The notes beneath the pieces are model-generated. The model was not told the DNA's origin and made no database searches. It worked only from the letters and a program-made list of their open reading frames with translations. The translations under genes and the position numbers were made by a program. Source: Verrucomicrobiota bacterium (GTDB lineage: Bacteria > Verrucomicrobiota > Verrucomicrobiia > Limisphaerales > JACRJZ01). Taken from it: a DNA stretch of 64,000 nt. This document shows, in pieces, positions 43,282-52,677 of this stretch (its first letter is position 1; each line of letters opens with the position of its first letter). Where the stretch lies: assembly GCA_016219875.1 (NCBI GenBank), contig JACRJZ010000093.1, positions 1-64,000 on the forward strand. Reading direction: 5' to 3'.

Positions 43282-45372
43282 ATGAAAACGTATCAGCCCA
43301 GTGACATTCGGAACTTCGCCATCGTCGGCCACGCCTCCAGCGGCAAGACCATGCTCAGCGAGTGCATGCTGGCCTGCGGCGGCGTGGTCAACCGTCTCGG
43401 CAGCATTCAGGCCGGCTCGACAGTCTCCGATTACAGTGAGGCGGAACAGAAGCGGCAGATTTCCATCAGCGCCGCGCTCCTGCATCTGGAATGGCAGGGC
43501 AAGAAGTTCAATTTCATCGACACCCCCGGCTACCAGGACTTCATCAGTGAGGCGCTGGGCGCGCTGCGCGTCTGCGATATGGCGGTCGTGGTCGTTCACG
43601 CGGTGGACGGTTTGGGGGTGGGCACGGGCACGGTCTGGAATTACGCCACGCAGTTCGAGATCCCAAAATTCTTCGTCATCAACGGCGCCGACCGCGAGCA
43701 CGTCGATTTCGACAAGACGCTCGGCCAGCTCAAAGAACGTTTCGGCGACAAGGTCTTTCCGCTCACCGTGCCGGTCAATGCCGGGCCGGGTTTCAACCAA
43801 GTCCTCGACGCCATGCGCGGCAACGTGATGACCTTTGCCACCGACGGCATGGGCAAGTTCACCGAGGACGCCGGCTCCGGGGACCTGGCCGAGAAGGCCA
43901 AGGCCCTGCATCAGCAGTTGATCGAAAAGGTCGCCGAGTCCGACGACGCTCTCCTCGAAAGGTTCTTCGACAAGGGCACGCTTTCCGAAGAGGAGGTGCG
44001 CAGCGCTCTGCACACCGCCTTCCAGAAACAGGCGATCATCCCGGTGTTCGTCACGGCCGCCTCGAACAACGTCGGCGTGGCGCGCGTGATGGATTTCATC
44101 GCGAAGTATGGCGCGTCCGCGTCGGAGAAGCCGGTCGTCAAGGGCATGAACAACAACGACCAGGAAGTGGCAATCGCCGTCACGCGCGCCGAGCCGGTCC
44201 TCTACGTCTTCAAGACCGTCAGTGAAGCCCACGTCGGAGACCTGTCCTTCTTCCGGATGTATTCGGGGACGGTGGTGGTGGGCAAAGACCTCTACAACAC
44301 GAGCAAGAAAGCCACCGAACGCATCGGCCAGGTCTTCCAACTGAACGGCAAGAACCGCGAGAGCGTCCCGCAACTGACCGCCGGCGAACTGGGCGCGGTG
44401 GTCAAGCTCAAGTCCACCCACACCGGCAACACCCTCGCCGCGCCGGGCCTCGACGCGATCCTGCCGGTGGTGGTGTATCCGAAACCCAACATCCACGCGG
44501 CCCTCCGCCTCAAGTCCAAAGGCGAGGAAGACAAGATTGCCGTGGGCCTGGCCGCGCTCCACAGCGAAGATCCCACGTTCATCTACCACGTCGATTCCGA
44601 GTTGCATCAAACCGTGATGTCCGGCCAGGGCGAACTGCACTTGCAAGTGGTGTCCGAGCGCCTCAAGAGCCGGTACAAGGTCGATTTCGATCTCATCGAG
44701 CCGAAGATTCCTTTCCGTGAAACGATCAAGACCAAGGGCGATTCCAAGTACCGCCACAAGAAACAAACCGGCGGCGCCGGCCAGTTCGCCGAAGTCTGGA
44801 TGCGCCTGGAGCCGAAGCCGCGCAACACCGGCCTGGAATTCACCGAGTCGCTCGTCGGCCAGAACGTGGACCGCGTCTTCGTGCCTTCTGTGCAGAAGGG
44901 CGTCAACTCAGCCGCCACCGAAGGCGTGATCGCCGGCTACCGCGTCGTGGACGTGCTGGTCGAGTTCTACGACGGCAAGATGCACCCGGTCGATTCCAAG
45001 GACATCGCCTTCCAGATCGCCGGCAAAGAAGCCTTCCGCGAGGCCTTCCTCAAGGCCCGCCCCTGCCTCCTGGAGCCGATCTACCAGATCGAAGTCCGCA
45101 TCCCCGACGACTACATGGGCGCGGTCATCGGCGATCTCTCCAGCCGCCGCGGCAAGATTCAAGGCATGGACAGCGAAAGCGGCTTCCAGATCGTCAAGGC
45201 GATGGTGCCGCAGAAGGAGCTTTACCAATACGGCACTGTCCTCCGCTCGTTGACCGGCGGTCGGGGCGTCCACAAGGAAGACTTCGACCACTACGAAGAA
45301 ATGCCGGCCGAAATGGAAAAGAAAGTCATCGAAGAGGCCAAGAAGGCCAAGGAACACAAGGCCGAAGAATAG
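43282..45372 (+). CDS. EF-G-like translational GTPase (EF-G2 type)
   Basis: This 696-residue protein has all five EF-G domains. Its G motifs differ from canonical EF-G: G1 is GHASSGKT (residues 16-23), G3 is DTPGYQDF (Tyr84 in place of the catalytic His), and G4 is NGADRE instead of NKxD. The G1 and G3 forms fit the EF-G2 paralogue family; the G4 Lys-to-Gly change is more unusual. Domain IV keeps HKKQTGGAGQFAEVWMRLEP, and domain V ends with YGTVLRSLTGGRG. The tail is rich in Lys/Glu. Its role is probably auxiliary in translation rather than main translocation. Confidence 0.9.
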   Translation: MKTYQPSDIRNFAIVGHASSGKTMLSECMLACGGVVNRLGSIQAGSTVSDYSEAEQKRQISISAALLHLEWQGKKFNFIDTPGYQDFISEALGALRVCDMAVVVVHAVDGLGVGTGTVWNYATQFEIPKFFVINGADREHVDFDKTLGQLKERFGDKVFPLTVPVNAGPGFNQVLDAMRGNVMTFATDGMGKFTEDAGSGDLAEKAKALHQQLIEKVAESDDALLERFFDKGTLSEEEVRSALHTAFQKQAIIPVFVTAASNNVGVARVMDFIAKYGASASEKPVVKGMNNNDQEVAIAVTRAEPVLYVFKTVSEAHVGDLSFFRMYSGTVVVGKDLYNTSKKATERIGQVFQLNGKNRESVPQLTAGELGAVVKLKSTHTGNTLAAPGLDAILPVVVYPKPNIHAALRLKSKGEEDKIAVGLAALHSEDPTFIYHVDSELHQTVMSGQGELHLQVVSERLKSRYKVDFDLIEPKIPFRETIKTKGDSKYRHKKQTGGAGQFAEVWMRLEPKPRNTGLEFTESLVGQNVDRVFVPSVQKGVNSAATEGVIAGYRVVDVLVEFYDGKMHPVDSKDIAFQIAGKEAFREAFLKARPCLLEPIYQIEVRIPDDYMGAVIGDLSSRRGKIQGMDSESGFQIVKAMVPQKELYQYGTVLRSLTGGRGVHKEDFDHYEEMPAEMEKKVIEEAKKAKEHKAEE

Positions 45373-45408
45373 CGGGCCTGGACAGCGTAGGGCTGCATCA
45401 AGCTCGTT

Positions 45409-45518
45409 CCGGAGCGCGGCTGTCCCAGCCGCAGCGACCAGAACGACCGAGCGACTCGTGAAGAGGCTGGCGCCAGCGGGTTCCGAACGTGGCTGCGGCT
45501 GGGACAGCCGCGCTCCGG
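45409..45518. repeat. Family-3 inverted repeat (GGAGCGCGGCTGTCCCAGCC)
   Basis: A perfect 26-bp inverted pair (45409-45434 and 45493-45518) surrounds a 58-base spacer. Each arm includes ggagcgcggctgtcccagcc and contains its own ggctg/cagcc palindrome. It lies between the EF-G-like gene and the sulfatase gene and is related to the inner repeat at 11353-11484. Confidence 0.8.
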
Positions 45519-45578
45519 CCGGCACCCACCTGAAAGTGGACCTTGAAACGGCCCGCAACATCGGTTTCCAATAGCACC

Positions 45579-47783
45579 ATGCGCCTCGTCAAAAACTTCT
45601 GTCGCTGGACCGTTCCGTTGCTCTTGGCTCTTCCACGGCCCATCCTCGCCGCCGAGACGCCCGTTCGCCCCAATGTCGTCTTCATCATTTCGGACGACCA
45701 CGCCTGGGCTGATTACGGCTTCATGGGTCATCCGCATCTTCAGACGCCGAACCTCGACCGGCTGGCCGCGCAGTCGCTCACCTTCGAACGAGGCTACTCG
45801 CCGGTGCCGCTTTGCCGGCCGTCGCTGGCCAGCATCGTCACCGGGCTTTATCCGCACCAGCACGGCGTGACGGGCAATGATCCCACGTTGCCGGACAAGA
45901 GCGTCAATGCGATGGCCGCGCGCGGCAATCCGATGTACGCGCGCTACTACGACACCATCGTCGAGAACTTCCGCCGCCGTCCGAACTTCGTGCGCGACCT
46001 CGTCTCGCGCGGCTACCTCGCGCTCGAAACCGGCAAGTGGTGGGAAGGCGACCCGGTGAAGACCGCCGGCTTCACGCACGCGATGACCCAAGGCGAAGCC
46101 AAGGGCAGCCGGCACGGCGACCTCGGCCTCGACATCGGGCGCAAAGGCTTGGAGCCGATTTACCGGTTCATCGACCAGGCGGGCGGCAAGCCGTGGCTGG
46201 TCTGGTATGCGCCCATGTTGCCGCACGCGCCGCATACGCCGCAGCCCGACCTGCTGCAGAAGTATCTCAAGGTCGCGCCGAGCGAACCGGTCGCGCGCTA
46301 CTGGGCTTGCGTGGAATGGTTCGATCGCACTTGCGGTGAGTTGCTCGACCACCTCGACCAACGCGGCCTGCGCACGAACACCCTCGTCATCTACACCACC
46401 GACAACGGCTGGATTCAAGACCCGGCGAAGACCAACCGCTTTGCCTCGCGCTCCAAGCTCACGCCCTACGAAGGCGGCGTGCGCACGCCCATCATGGTTT
46501 CCTGGCCCGGCCACGTGAAGCCGCGCTTGGACAAGGAACACCTCGCGAGCAACGTCGATCTCTGGCCCACGCTCGCGGCCCTGCTGAAGACGCCGCTGCC
46601 GGAGGGTTTGCCAGGGATCAACCTCACCGACGCGCGGGCGGTGGTGAAACGCGGCCGCGTCTTTGGCGAGCAATACGCCCACAACATCGCCGATGTGGAC
46701 GCGCCCACGCGCAGCCTGGAGCACCGTTTTGTCATTGATGGTTGGTGGAAGCTTGTTGTGCCCGTTGCGGGCACAGTGACAAATGCCAGGCCGGAGTTGT
46801 TCAATCTCCAAGACGATCCTTGGGAGAAAACCGTTCTCGCCGCGAAGGAAACCGGACTCGCCCGCTGGCTGTGCCGGCAACTCGACGCATGGTGGGCGCC
46901 GCCCGCCAGCGAGCCGACGGAATCCAGCCGCAAGCCGCAAAGCCGTGCTGTTTCGGCAACGCCGGCGGCGAACAGCGAAGAAGTCCCGGTCGAAACGCTC
47001 ATCTACAAGCGCACCGCTGACCGCGAACTGAAACTCTTCCTCGACAAGCCCGCTGACTGGAAGCCCACCGACAAGCGTCCCGCCATCGTCTTCTTCTTTG
47101 GCGGCGGCTGGGTGGGTGGCAGTCCGGCACAGTTCCTCAAGCAGAGCCAATATCTCGCCACCCGCGGCATGGTGGGCGTTCGCGTTGAATACCGCACCAT
47201 TCCGAAAGGCGACGCCGGCCCGCCGACGCTGTGCTGCGCCGACGCCAAATCCGCCTTGCGCTACGTGCGCGCGCACGCCGCGGAACTGGGCATTGACCCG
47301 CAGCGCATCGCTGCGGCGGGCGGCTCGGCGGGCGGACACCTCGCGGCCTTCACTGCGCTGGTGAAGGGCTTGGACGATCCCCAGGACGACCTGACGGTTT
47401 CCTGCCGGCCGAACGCGCTGGTCCTCTTCAATCCCGTCTTCAACAACGGCCCCGGCCAGTGGGGCCACGCGCGCGTCGGCGACCGCTATCAGGAGTTCTC
47501 GCCCGCACACAACATCAGCCGGGACGCGCCTCCCACCGTGGTCTTCCTCGGGAACCAGGACAAGCTCATCCCCGTGCCCACGCTCGGCGAGTTCGAGGCC
47601 CGGATGAAACAGGCCTGCGCGCGTTGCGAGGCTCACGTCTATCCCGGAGCTGGGCACGGCTTCTTCAATCGTGACAGCGCGCAGGGCGCGTGGTTCACGA
47701 TGACGCTGATTGAGGCGGACAAGTTCCTCACCTCGCTTGCCTGGCTGACGGGCGAGCCAACCCTGAAAGCAACACAACCATGA
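45579..47783 (+). CDS. Secreted sulfatase fused to an alpha/beta-hydrolase (esterase) domain
   Basis: A 734-residue bifunctional protein. The signal peptide (TVPLLLALPRPILAAE) leads to a sulfatase domain (about 30-440) with metal ligands in ISDDHAW (Asp39-Asp40), the formylglycine site Cys79 in PLCRPSLASI, TGLYPHQHG, ETGKWW and TTDNGW. The site reads C-x-P-S-L where most sulfatases have C-x-P-S-R. From about residue 475 an esterase domain begins, with FFFGGGWVGGSP (oxyanion hole), AAGGSAGGHLAAF (Ser583), FLGNQDKLIP (Asp) and GAGHGFFN (His). The stop overlaps the start of the GH106-like gene (ATGA). Together the domains could remove sulfate and acyl groups from a polysaccharide; the substrate is unknown. 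Confidence 0.87.
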   Translation: MRLVKNFCRWTVPLLLALPRPILAAETPVRPNVVFIISDDHAWADYGFMGHPHLQTPNLDRLAAQSLTFERGYSPVPLCRPSLASIVTGLYPHQHGVTGNDPTLPDKSVNAMAARGNPMYARYYDTIVENFRRRPNFVRDLVSRGYLALETGKWWEGDPVKTAGFTHAMTQGEAKGSRHGDLGLDIGRKGLEPIYRFIDQAGGKPWLVWYAPMLPHAPHTPQPDLLQKYLKVAPSEPVARYWACVEWFDRTCGELLDHLDQRGLRTNTLVIYTTDNGWIQDPAKTNRFASRSKLTPYEGGVRTPIMVSWPGHVKPRLDKEHLASNVDLWPTLAALLKTPLPEGLPGINLTDARAVVKRGRVFGEQYAHNIADVDAPTRSLEHRFVIDGWWKLVVPVAGTVTNARPELFNLQDDPWEKTVLAAKETGLARWLCRQLDAWWAPPASEPTESSRKPQSRAVSATPAANSEEVPVETLIYKRTADRELKLFLDKPADWKPTDKRPAIVFFFGGGWVGGSPAQFLKQSQYLATRGMVGVRVEYRTIPKGDAGPPTLCCADAKSALRYVRAHAAELGIDPQRIAAAGGSAGGHLAAFTALVKGLDDPQDDLTVSCRPNALVLFNPVFNNGPGQWGHARVGDRYQEFSPAHNISRDAPPTVVFLGNQDKLIPVPTLGEFEARMKQACARCEAHVYPGAGHGFFNRDSAQGAWFTMTLIEADKFLTSLAWLTGEPTLKATQP

Positions 47784-50575
47784 TCCAGTTCCGATCTGCC
47801 AAGCACACCGTCTGTTTTGCGCTAGTTCTCGCTACCGCGTGGCTTAATGCCGCTGGGCCAGTGAATCTGGAGCAAGGCTTCCGCACTGTGCCCGACGCCG
47901 ACAAGCCTTGGGTGTATTGGTGGTGGCTTAACGGCAACGTTGATGAGCGCACCATCACCCGCGATCTCGTAGCGATGAAGGCAGCGGGCTTCGGCGGATT
48001 GCTGCTGTTCGACGCGCGCGGCTATCACGATGACCAAAACCACGTCATCGTGCCGCCGAGCAAGATGGAGTTCATGAGTCCTGAGTGGCGGCGGATGGTG
48101 AAGTTCGCCATGAACAAAGCGGACAAGCTGGGACTTGAGGTCAGTGTCAATCTGAGTAGTTGCGCCGGCGCGCTGAAAGGGCCGTGGGCGGTCGGCGATG
48201 ACGCGCCCAAGAAGCTCCTCTGGACCGCCAGCGAACTGCGCGGCCCGCAACGGTTGACCTGCCAATTGCAGAAGCCCGAAGGACAACGCTTCTGGGAAGT
48301 GGCGGTCATGGCGGTGCGGCATGATGGTAGCGCATCGACCAACAGTGATGGCTGGCGCGACGTGACCCCGAAGCTGGGAGAGCAACCGCTCGCCGCTGAG
48401 ATCGTGGACCTTACTGCCAAAGTTGATGCCCAAGGAAACCTCGTCTGGGACGTGCCGGCGGGGCGCTGGACGTTGTTGCGGTTCGGCTGTGCGACGATGG
48501 AGGGCCACGAGTACGACGTGGACATCCTCGATCCGAAAGCGGTCGAGGGCCATTTCGAGCGGATGGGGCGGACGTTGTTGCAGGATGCGGGGCCAATGGC
48601 CGGGAAGACGCTGACCCATTTCTACAGCGTGAGCTGGGAGGGCGCCGCGCCAACATGGACGCTGGGGCTGGAGAAGGAGTTCACGAAGTACCGCGGCTAC
48701 CCGTTGCGCCCCTGGCTGCCGGCGCTCGCGGGGTTCACGCTCAAGAGCCGCGAAGAGTCCGAGCGGTTTCAGCGCGATTACTACAAGACGCTCGGCGACT
48801 GTTTCCGCGACAACTTCTACGGGAAGCTGCATGAGTTGTGTGGCCGGGCGGGCTTGCAGTGGCACGCCGAATCCGGCGGGCCGTGGAACCGCAAGCTCGC
48901 CGCTTTCGAGGACGCCGATCAACTGGCGTTTCTCGCGCGCACCGACATGCCGCAGGGCGAGTTCTGGTTCACCGGCTCTCCGATCAAGCGCCGCCAAGAA
49001 ATGAACCGCCCCTCCGCGATGACCGCGCACGCCTACGGCCAGCGGCTCGCGGCCACCGAGGCTTTCACGCACATGGTCCAGCACTGGTCGGCGTATCCGG
49101 CGGTGCTGAAACCGTTCGCCGACGCCGCGTTCTGCGACGGCATCAACCAATTCATCTGGCACACGTTCACCGCCTCGCCGCGCGAGTTCGGCCAGCCGGG
49201 CAGCGAGTATTTCGCCGGCACGCACATCAATCCGAACGTGACGTGGTTTCCGCAGGCCGGGCCGTTCGTCACATATCTTGGGCGCTGCCAGTTTCTGCTG
49301 CGGCAGGGGCGGTTCGTGAGCGACGCGTGCGCCTACGTCGGCGACCGGCCCTATCAGCACTGGGGCCGCGGCACGAACTGGAGCGGGCGCGCGACACTGA
49401 CGCTGCCGAAAGGCCACGCCTACGATCTGATCAACACCGAGGTCTTGCTGGATCGACTGACGGTCAAAGACGGCAACCTCGTGCTGCCAGACGGCATGAG
49501 CTATCGCCTGCTGGTGGTGGACTTGGAAGATGACACGGTGCCGCCCGCGGCGTTGCGGAAGATCGCCGCGTTGAAGAAAGCAGGCGCGGTCGTGGTGTTC
49601 GGCCAGCGTCGGCCGCACCGTGCGCTGGGCCTCGCCAACTACCCGGCCGGCGACGCGGAAGTGCAGCGGCTCGCAGCCGAACTCTGGAGCGCAACCCCGA
49701 CCTTGGCGGATGCAATGAGCGCCCAGCGTCTCCAGCCTGATTTCGAAGGCCCGTGGGATTTCACCCATCGCCGCGTGGCCGAGGCGGACATCTACTTCCT
49801 CTCCGGCACAGGCGCGGCGGATTGCACCTTCCGCGTCAGCGGCAAGCAGCCGGAGTATTGGGACGCAGTAAGCGGGAAGATTCAAGACGCGAGCCCTTGG
49901 CGCCAGAGTGGCGACGGGCGGACGATCGTGTCGTTGAACCTGCCGGAAAACGGCTCAGTCTTCGTCACGTTCCGCAAGTCCGGCCAACCGCGACCGCTCG
50001 CCGCAACGCCGCCGCCCAAGCTTGACGAGATGACGTTGAACGGCCCCTGGAACGTGCGCTTCGAGCCGGGCCGAGGCGCGCCCAAGTCAGCGGTCTTCGA
50101 GCAACTCACCCCGTGGGACCAGCATCCCGATGCCGGCATCCGATTCTTTTCCGGGAGGGCCACGTATCGAAAGACGTTCGAGTTGACCGCGGAACAATCC
50201 CATCGCGCCGTTCGCCTCCAACTTGGCGAAGTCAAGTGCCTCGCCCAAGTGCGGCTCAACGGCAAGGACCTCGGCATTGTCTGGACCGATCCGTGGCACA
50301 TCGAGTTGGCGAGCGCGGTGAAGCCGGGCCGCAACGAACTGGAGATCGCCGTCGTCAACACCTGGGTGAACCGCTTGGTTGGCGACGCGGCGTTGCCGAA
50401 AGAGAAGCGCATCACGCGGAGCAACCTCGCTCTCCAATCGGGCAAACGCGCTCTCAAGCTCTATCAGGGTTTCGCGTCGGAGGACCCGCTGATGCGATCC
50501 GGCTTGCTCGGCCCGGTGCGGCTGGAGTTGGGGCATTGGGAAAACGAGCCAACCTCGAAACCGGCGCGACGATGA
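47780..50575 (+). CDS. Secreted GH106-like glycoside hydrolase
   Basis: This 931-residue protein has a signal peptide (residues 1-25) and opens its mature chain with PWVYWWWLNGNVDERTITRD and AGFGGLLLFDARGYHDD, the start typical of GH106-type alpha-L-rhamnosidases and relatives. The middle carries LQWHAESGGPWNR and GEFWFTGSP, where acidic catalytic residues are expected. A C-terminal galactose-binding-like domain resembles the jelly roll of GH2 enzymes (VRLQLGEVKCLAQVRLNGKD then GIVWTDPWHIEL). It is translationally coupled to the sulfatase-esterase gene. Rhamnose specificity is suggested by family only. Confidence 0.85.
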   Translation: MIQFRSAKHTVCFALVLATAWLNAAGPVNLEQGFRTVPDADKPWVYWWWLNGNVDERTITRDLVAMKAAGFGGLLLFDARGYHDDQNHVIVPPSKMEFMSPEWRRMVKFAMNKADKLGLEVSVNLSSCAGALKGPWAVGDDAPKKLLWTASELRGPQRLTCQLQKPEGQRFWEVAVMAVRHDGSASTNSDGWRDVTPKLGEQPLAAEIVDLTAKVDAQGNLVWDVPAGRWTLLRFGCATMEGHEYDVDILDPKAVEGHFERMGRTLLQDAGPMAGKTLTHFYSVSWEGAAPTWTLGLEKEFTKYRGYPLRPWLPALAGFTLKSREESERFQRDYYKTLGDCFRDNFYGKLHELCGRAGLQWHAESGGPWNRKLAAFEDADQLAFLARTDMPQGEFWFTGSPIKRRQEMNRPSAMTAHAYGQRLAATEAFTHMVQHWSAYPAVLKPFADAAFCDGINQFIWHTFTASPREFGQPGSEYFAGTHINPNVTWFPQAGPFVTYLGRCQFLLRQGRFVSDACAYVGDRPYQHWGRGTNWSGRATLTLPKGHAYDLINTEVLLDRLTVKDGNLVLPDGMSYRLLVVDLEDDTVPPAALRKIAALKKAGAVVVFGQRRPHRALGLANYPAGDAEVQRLAAELWSATPTLADAMSAQRLQPDFEGPWDFTHRRVAEADIYFLSGTGAADCTFRVSGKQPEYWDAVSGKIQDASPWRQSGDGRTIVSLNLPENGSVFVTFRKSGQPRPLAATPPPKLDEMTLNGPWNVRFEPGRGAPKSAVFEQLTPWDQHPDAGIRFFSGRATYRKTFELTAEQSHRAVRLQLGEVKCLAQVRLNGKDLGIVWTDPWHIELASAVKPGRNELEIAVVNTWVNRLVGDAALPKEKRITRSNLALQSGKRALKLYQGFASEDPLMRSGLLGPVRLELGHWENEPTSKPARR

Positions 50576-50647
50576 TCAGATATCGCGCGCCCGCCTCGTT
50601 GAGGAACCGGCAAACCCGCAGCAAGGGTGGGGGGTCCGACATGGGCT

Positions 50648-50851
50648 TCACCACAACCGCGGGTTCGGCTGCGTCTTCCGCCAACGCTCGTATTCCTCGC
50701 GCGTCCGGGCCTTGAACACGAAGCCGCGGGGCCGGGGATTGGGATTGAGCAACTCCATCTGCGCCTGAAGCACGCCCGCCCGGCGCACGGCCTCTGCGGG
50801 CGGCAAGGGAGCCGTATCGTCACTGCGGCGGCGATGACCAACAGTCTTCAT
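50648..50851 (-). CDS. Small protein of unknown function
   Basis: This 67-residue protein is Arg-rich and starts MKTVGHRRRSDDTAPLPP. It contains AEAVRRAGVLQAQMELLNPN and ends with FKARTREEYERWRKTQP. The helical heptad-like pattern and Lys/Arg content suggest a small nucleic-acid- or protein-binding helix bundle. I do not recognise a family. ATG 50851 is used because the longer frame to 51115 translates repeat-like sequence. Confidence 0.5.
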   Translation of the reverse strand: MKTVGHRRRSDDTAPLPPAEAVRRAGVLQAQMELLNPNPRPRGFVFKARTREEYERWRKTQPNPRLW

Positions 50852-50940
50852 GGCGGGAGTGTAGCCCGCCGGTTCGGTTTGGCGAATCCATTTTGCCTTA
50901 CACTCAATCTCGATTCTGCATTCTGCACTTCCACTGACCC

Positions 50941-50982
50941 GGCTGCTACGAGTGCGGGGCCAGCCGACGCAAGGTGGCTCAT
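50941..50982. repeat. Degenerate family-1 repeat
   Basis: The stretch cggctgctacgagtgcgggg plus ccagccgacgcaaggtggctc preserves parts of both family-1 arms in scrambled order. Weak evidence. Confidence 0.4.
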
Positions 50983-51124
50983 TACTCCGCCGTCGCAGTC
51001 GCTGGCGACGCTGCCGGTTCGCTGGTGGGAAACCGCCGCCTGCGCCCGCGCCGAATCGCTGCGAAGGCGGGAATGTCCTTGAAGACCGCGGAACCGCACG
51101 CTTCGTACGCTTCATCTTTCTTCG

Positions 51125-51979
51125 CTACCGCTCCACCTCAGGTCGGACCCTGGGCGTTTTCCAATCACGGTGCCACTCATACGTCCAGAGCTTGTCGAGC
51201 GGCGCCAACTCCACGTGCCCATCGAACATCCCGATGTTGATCGCGCCGGGCAGCGGTCTGCCGTTGGGAAAATCACGCGGCGCGCGGGACGGTTTCGCAT
51301 TTCCGTGCCGGGCAATGGTCAGGCGGCCCATGTCTTTGAACGAAGTCGCGAGAAGCCGACCCGTATAAAGATTGTTGCACGCGGAGTCAGTTTCCATCGG
51401 CCGGGCATCCACCCAATTGGCGTCCATGAAAACCGGGGCTTTGTCCGGGTGTTCCATCTTGTCGGGCTTGTCGAGAAAGAGACTGCGAAACTGCTCGGGG
51501 CTTAGCCCGGGAACCTTGAGGGAAGGCGCGTAGGCTTCGCACATCCAAACGTTGCGCCCCATGCTTCCAACGAAAAGAGTTTGGCGGTCGTCACTCCAAT
51601 GCGCCCAAGCCCGGTCAGCCGTGCCTTGGCGATTGATTTGCTCCGGCGTCGGCGTCGGAGGCCGGACGGGAGCAGACGGACAGAGCAACGCCGCGTCCGA
51701 TTCGTAGTAATCTCGCAAGGCTCCCATCCAGAGCCCGCCTGGGCAATTCGTAGGGTTGCGCGGCAACGCTCGCTCGTGCTCGCTCACGTAAGCGGCCTCT
51801 GCCTGGAGCAGAACCTTCACGGAGCCGCCCTGGCACCTGATTCGTTGCGACCGGAGCTTCGCCCAAGACAACAGCGGCACCAGCGCCGCAACGAGAATCG
51901 CGACGACGGCAATCACGATGAGCAGTTCGGTTCTTGTGAACCCCGCTTCGCCCAGGGGAGCACTGGCAGCCTTCTTCAT
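51125..51979 (-). CDS. Pseudopilin with H-xn-DG type C-terminus
   Basis: This 284-residue protein has a prepilin N-terminus (EAGFTRTELLIVIAVVAILV) with the normal Gly before Phe and Glu at +5. The C-terminal part includes GAINIGMFDGHVELAPLDKLW and WHRDWKTP, the ending common in verrucomicrobial secreted pilin-like proteins. ATG 51979 overlaps the stop of the upstream pseudopilin (ATGA), so it is translated second in a pair. Likely processed by a prepilin peptidase and assembled or anchored at the envelope. Confidence 0.85.
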   Translation of the reverse strand: MKKAASAPLGEAGFTRTELLIVIAVVAILVAALVPLLSWAKLRSQRIRCQGGSVKVLLQAEAAYVSEHERALPRNPTNCPGGLWMGALRDYYESDAALLCPSAPVRPPTPTPEQINRQGTADRAWAHWSDDRQTLFVGSMGRNVWMCEAYAPSLKVPGLSPEQFRSLFLDKPDKMEHPDKAPVFMDANWVDARPMETDSACNNLYTGRLLATSFKDMGRLTIARHGNAKPSRAPRDFPNGRPLPGAINIGMFDGHVELAPLDKLWTYEWHRDWKTPRVRPEVER

Positions 51980-52677
51980 GGCTTGAGAATGCAGTTGCTG
52001 AAATTGGTGTCGCCGCTGGTCCAGAGAAAATTGACCAGCGCCGCGTTGCCGAGTTGCTGAACACTCCCGTCCACCACCACGATGTTGCCCGCGTCCTGAT
52101 GCATGGTGCGGTCCCATTCCACGCTGGGCAACCGCGGGTCCAACTGCGTGATCGAGCCAAAGACGTTGATGATCCCGCAGGCAACATTCTCCAGGCCCAT
52201 GGCATTGCGGTCGCCCGCCAGTTCGTGTTGCGGCTCGTCCTCGACGGCTTCGCACGCAAACCAGTAGCTCAGGGCCGTGTTCCTCAACACGCCGAATCCC
52301 GCATCTGAGTCATCACCGAAATTCTCAGCGCACATGCGGGCCTTGTCCGTTGGACAATGAAACACCTTCGGAGTCACGACCTCATTGGAGATGAAGGCGA
52401 AGTGCCGCCAAGCGGATGCGACCGTGCGTGTGCCCTCCGGCGGATCAAACCACCAGGGATAAAAGCCCGTGCGGTCGTCCGCCCAGAGGCGAAACCCCAA
52501 GCCCACCTGACGCAGATTGCTCACGCAAGTTATCCGGTGCGCCTTGGCCTTCGCCTTGGCCAAGGCGGGCAGGAGCATGGCCGCGAGAATAGCAATGATG
52601 GCGATGACCACGAGCAACTCGATCAACGTGAAGCTCTTCCTCGAAACGAAACTCCGCTCTCTTCGCCCCAGTTTCAT
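51976..52677 (-). CDS. Pseudopilin with exact H-X9-DG motif
   Basis: This 233-residue protein starts with FTLIELLVVIAIIAILAAML, a textbook prepilin helix, although the residue before Phe is Ser instead of Gly. The C-terminal MHQDAGNIVVVDGSVQ fits the H-X9-DG signature. Its final codons overlap the next gene's start, coupling the two. This kind of protein is abundant in Verrucomicrobia and Planctomycetes; whether it forms filaments is not established. Confidence 0.88.
   Translation of the reverse strand: MKLGRRERSFVSRKSFTLIELLVVIAIIAILAAMLLPALAKAKAKAHRITCVSNLRQVGLGFRLWADDRTGFYPWWFDPPEGTRTVASAWRHFAFISNEVVTPKVFHCPTDKARMCAENFGDDSDAGFGVLRNTALSYWFACEAVEDEPQHELAGDRNAMGLENVACGIINVFGSITQLDPRLPSVEWDRTMHQDAGNIVVVDGSVQQLGNAALVNFLWTSGDTNFSNCILKP

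Noticed and set aside
45291..47777. Minus-strand open frame of 828 codons
   Set aside because: Antisense to the sulfatase-esterase gene, whose active-site motifs are unmistakable.
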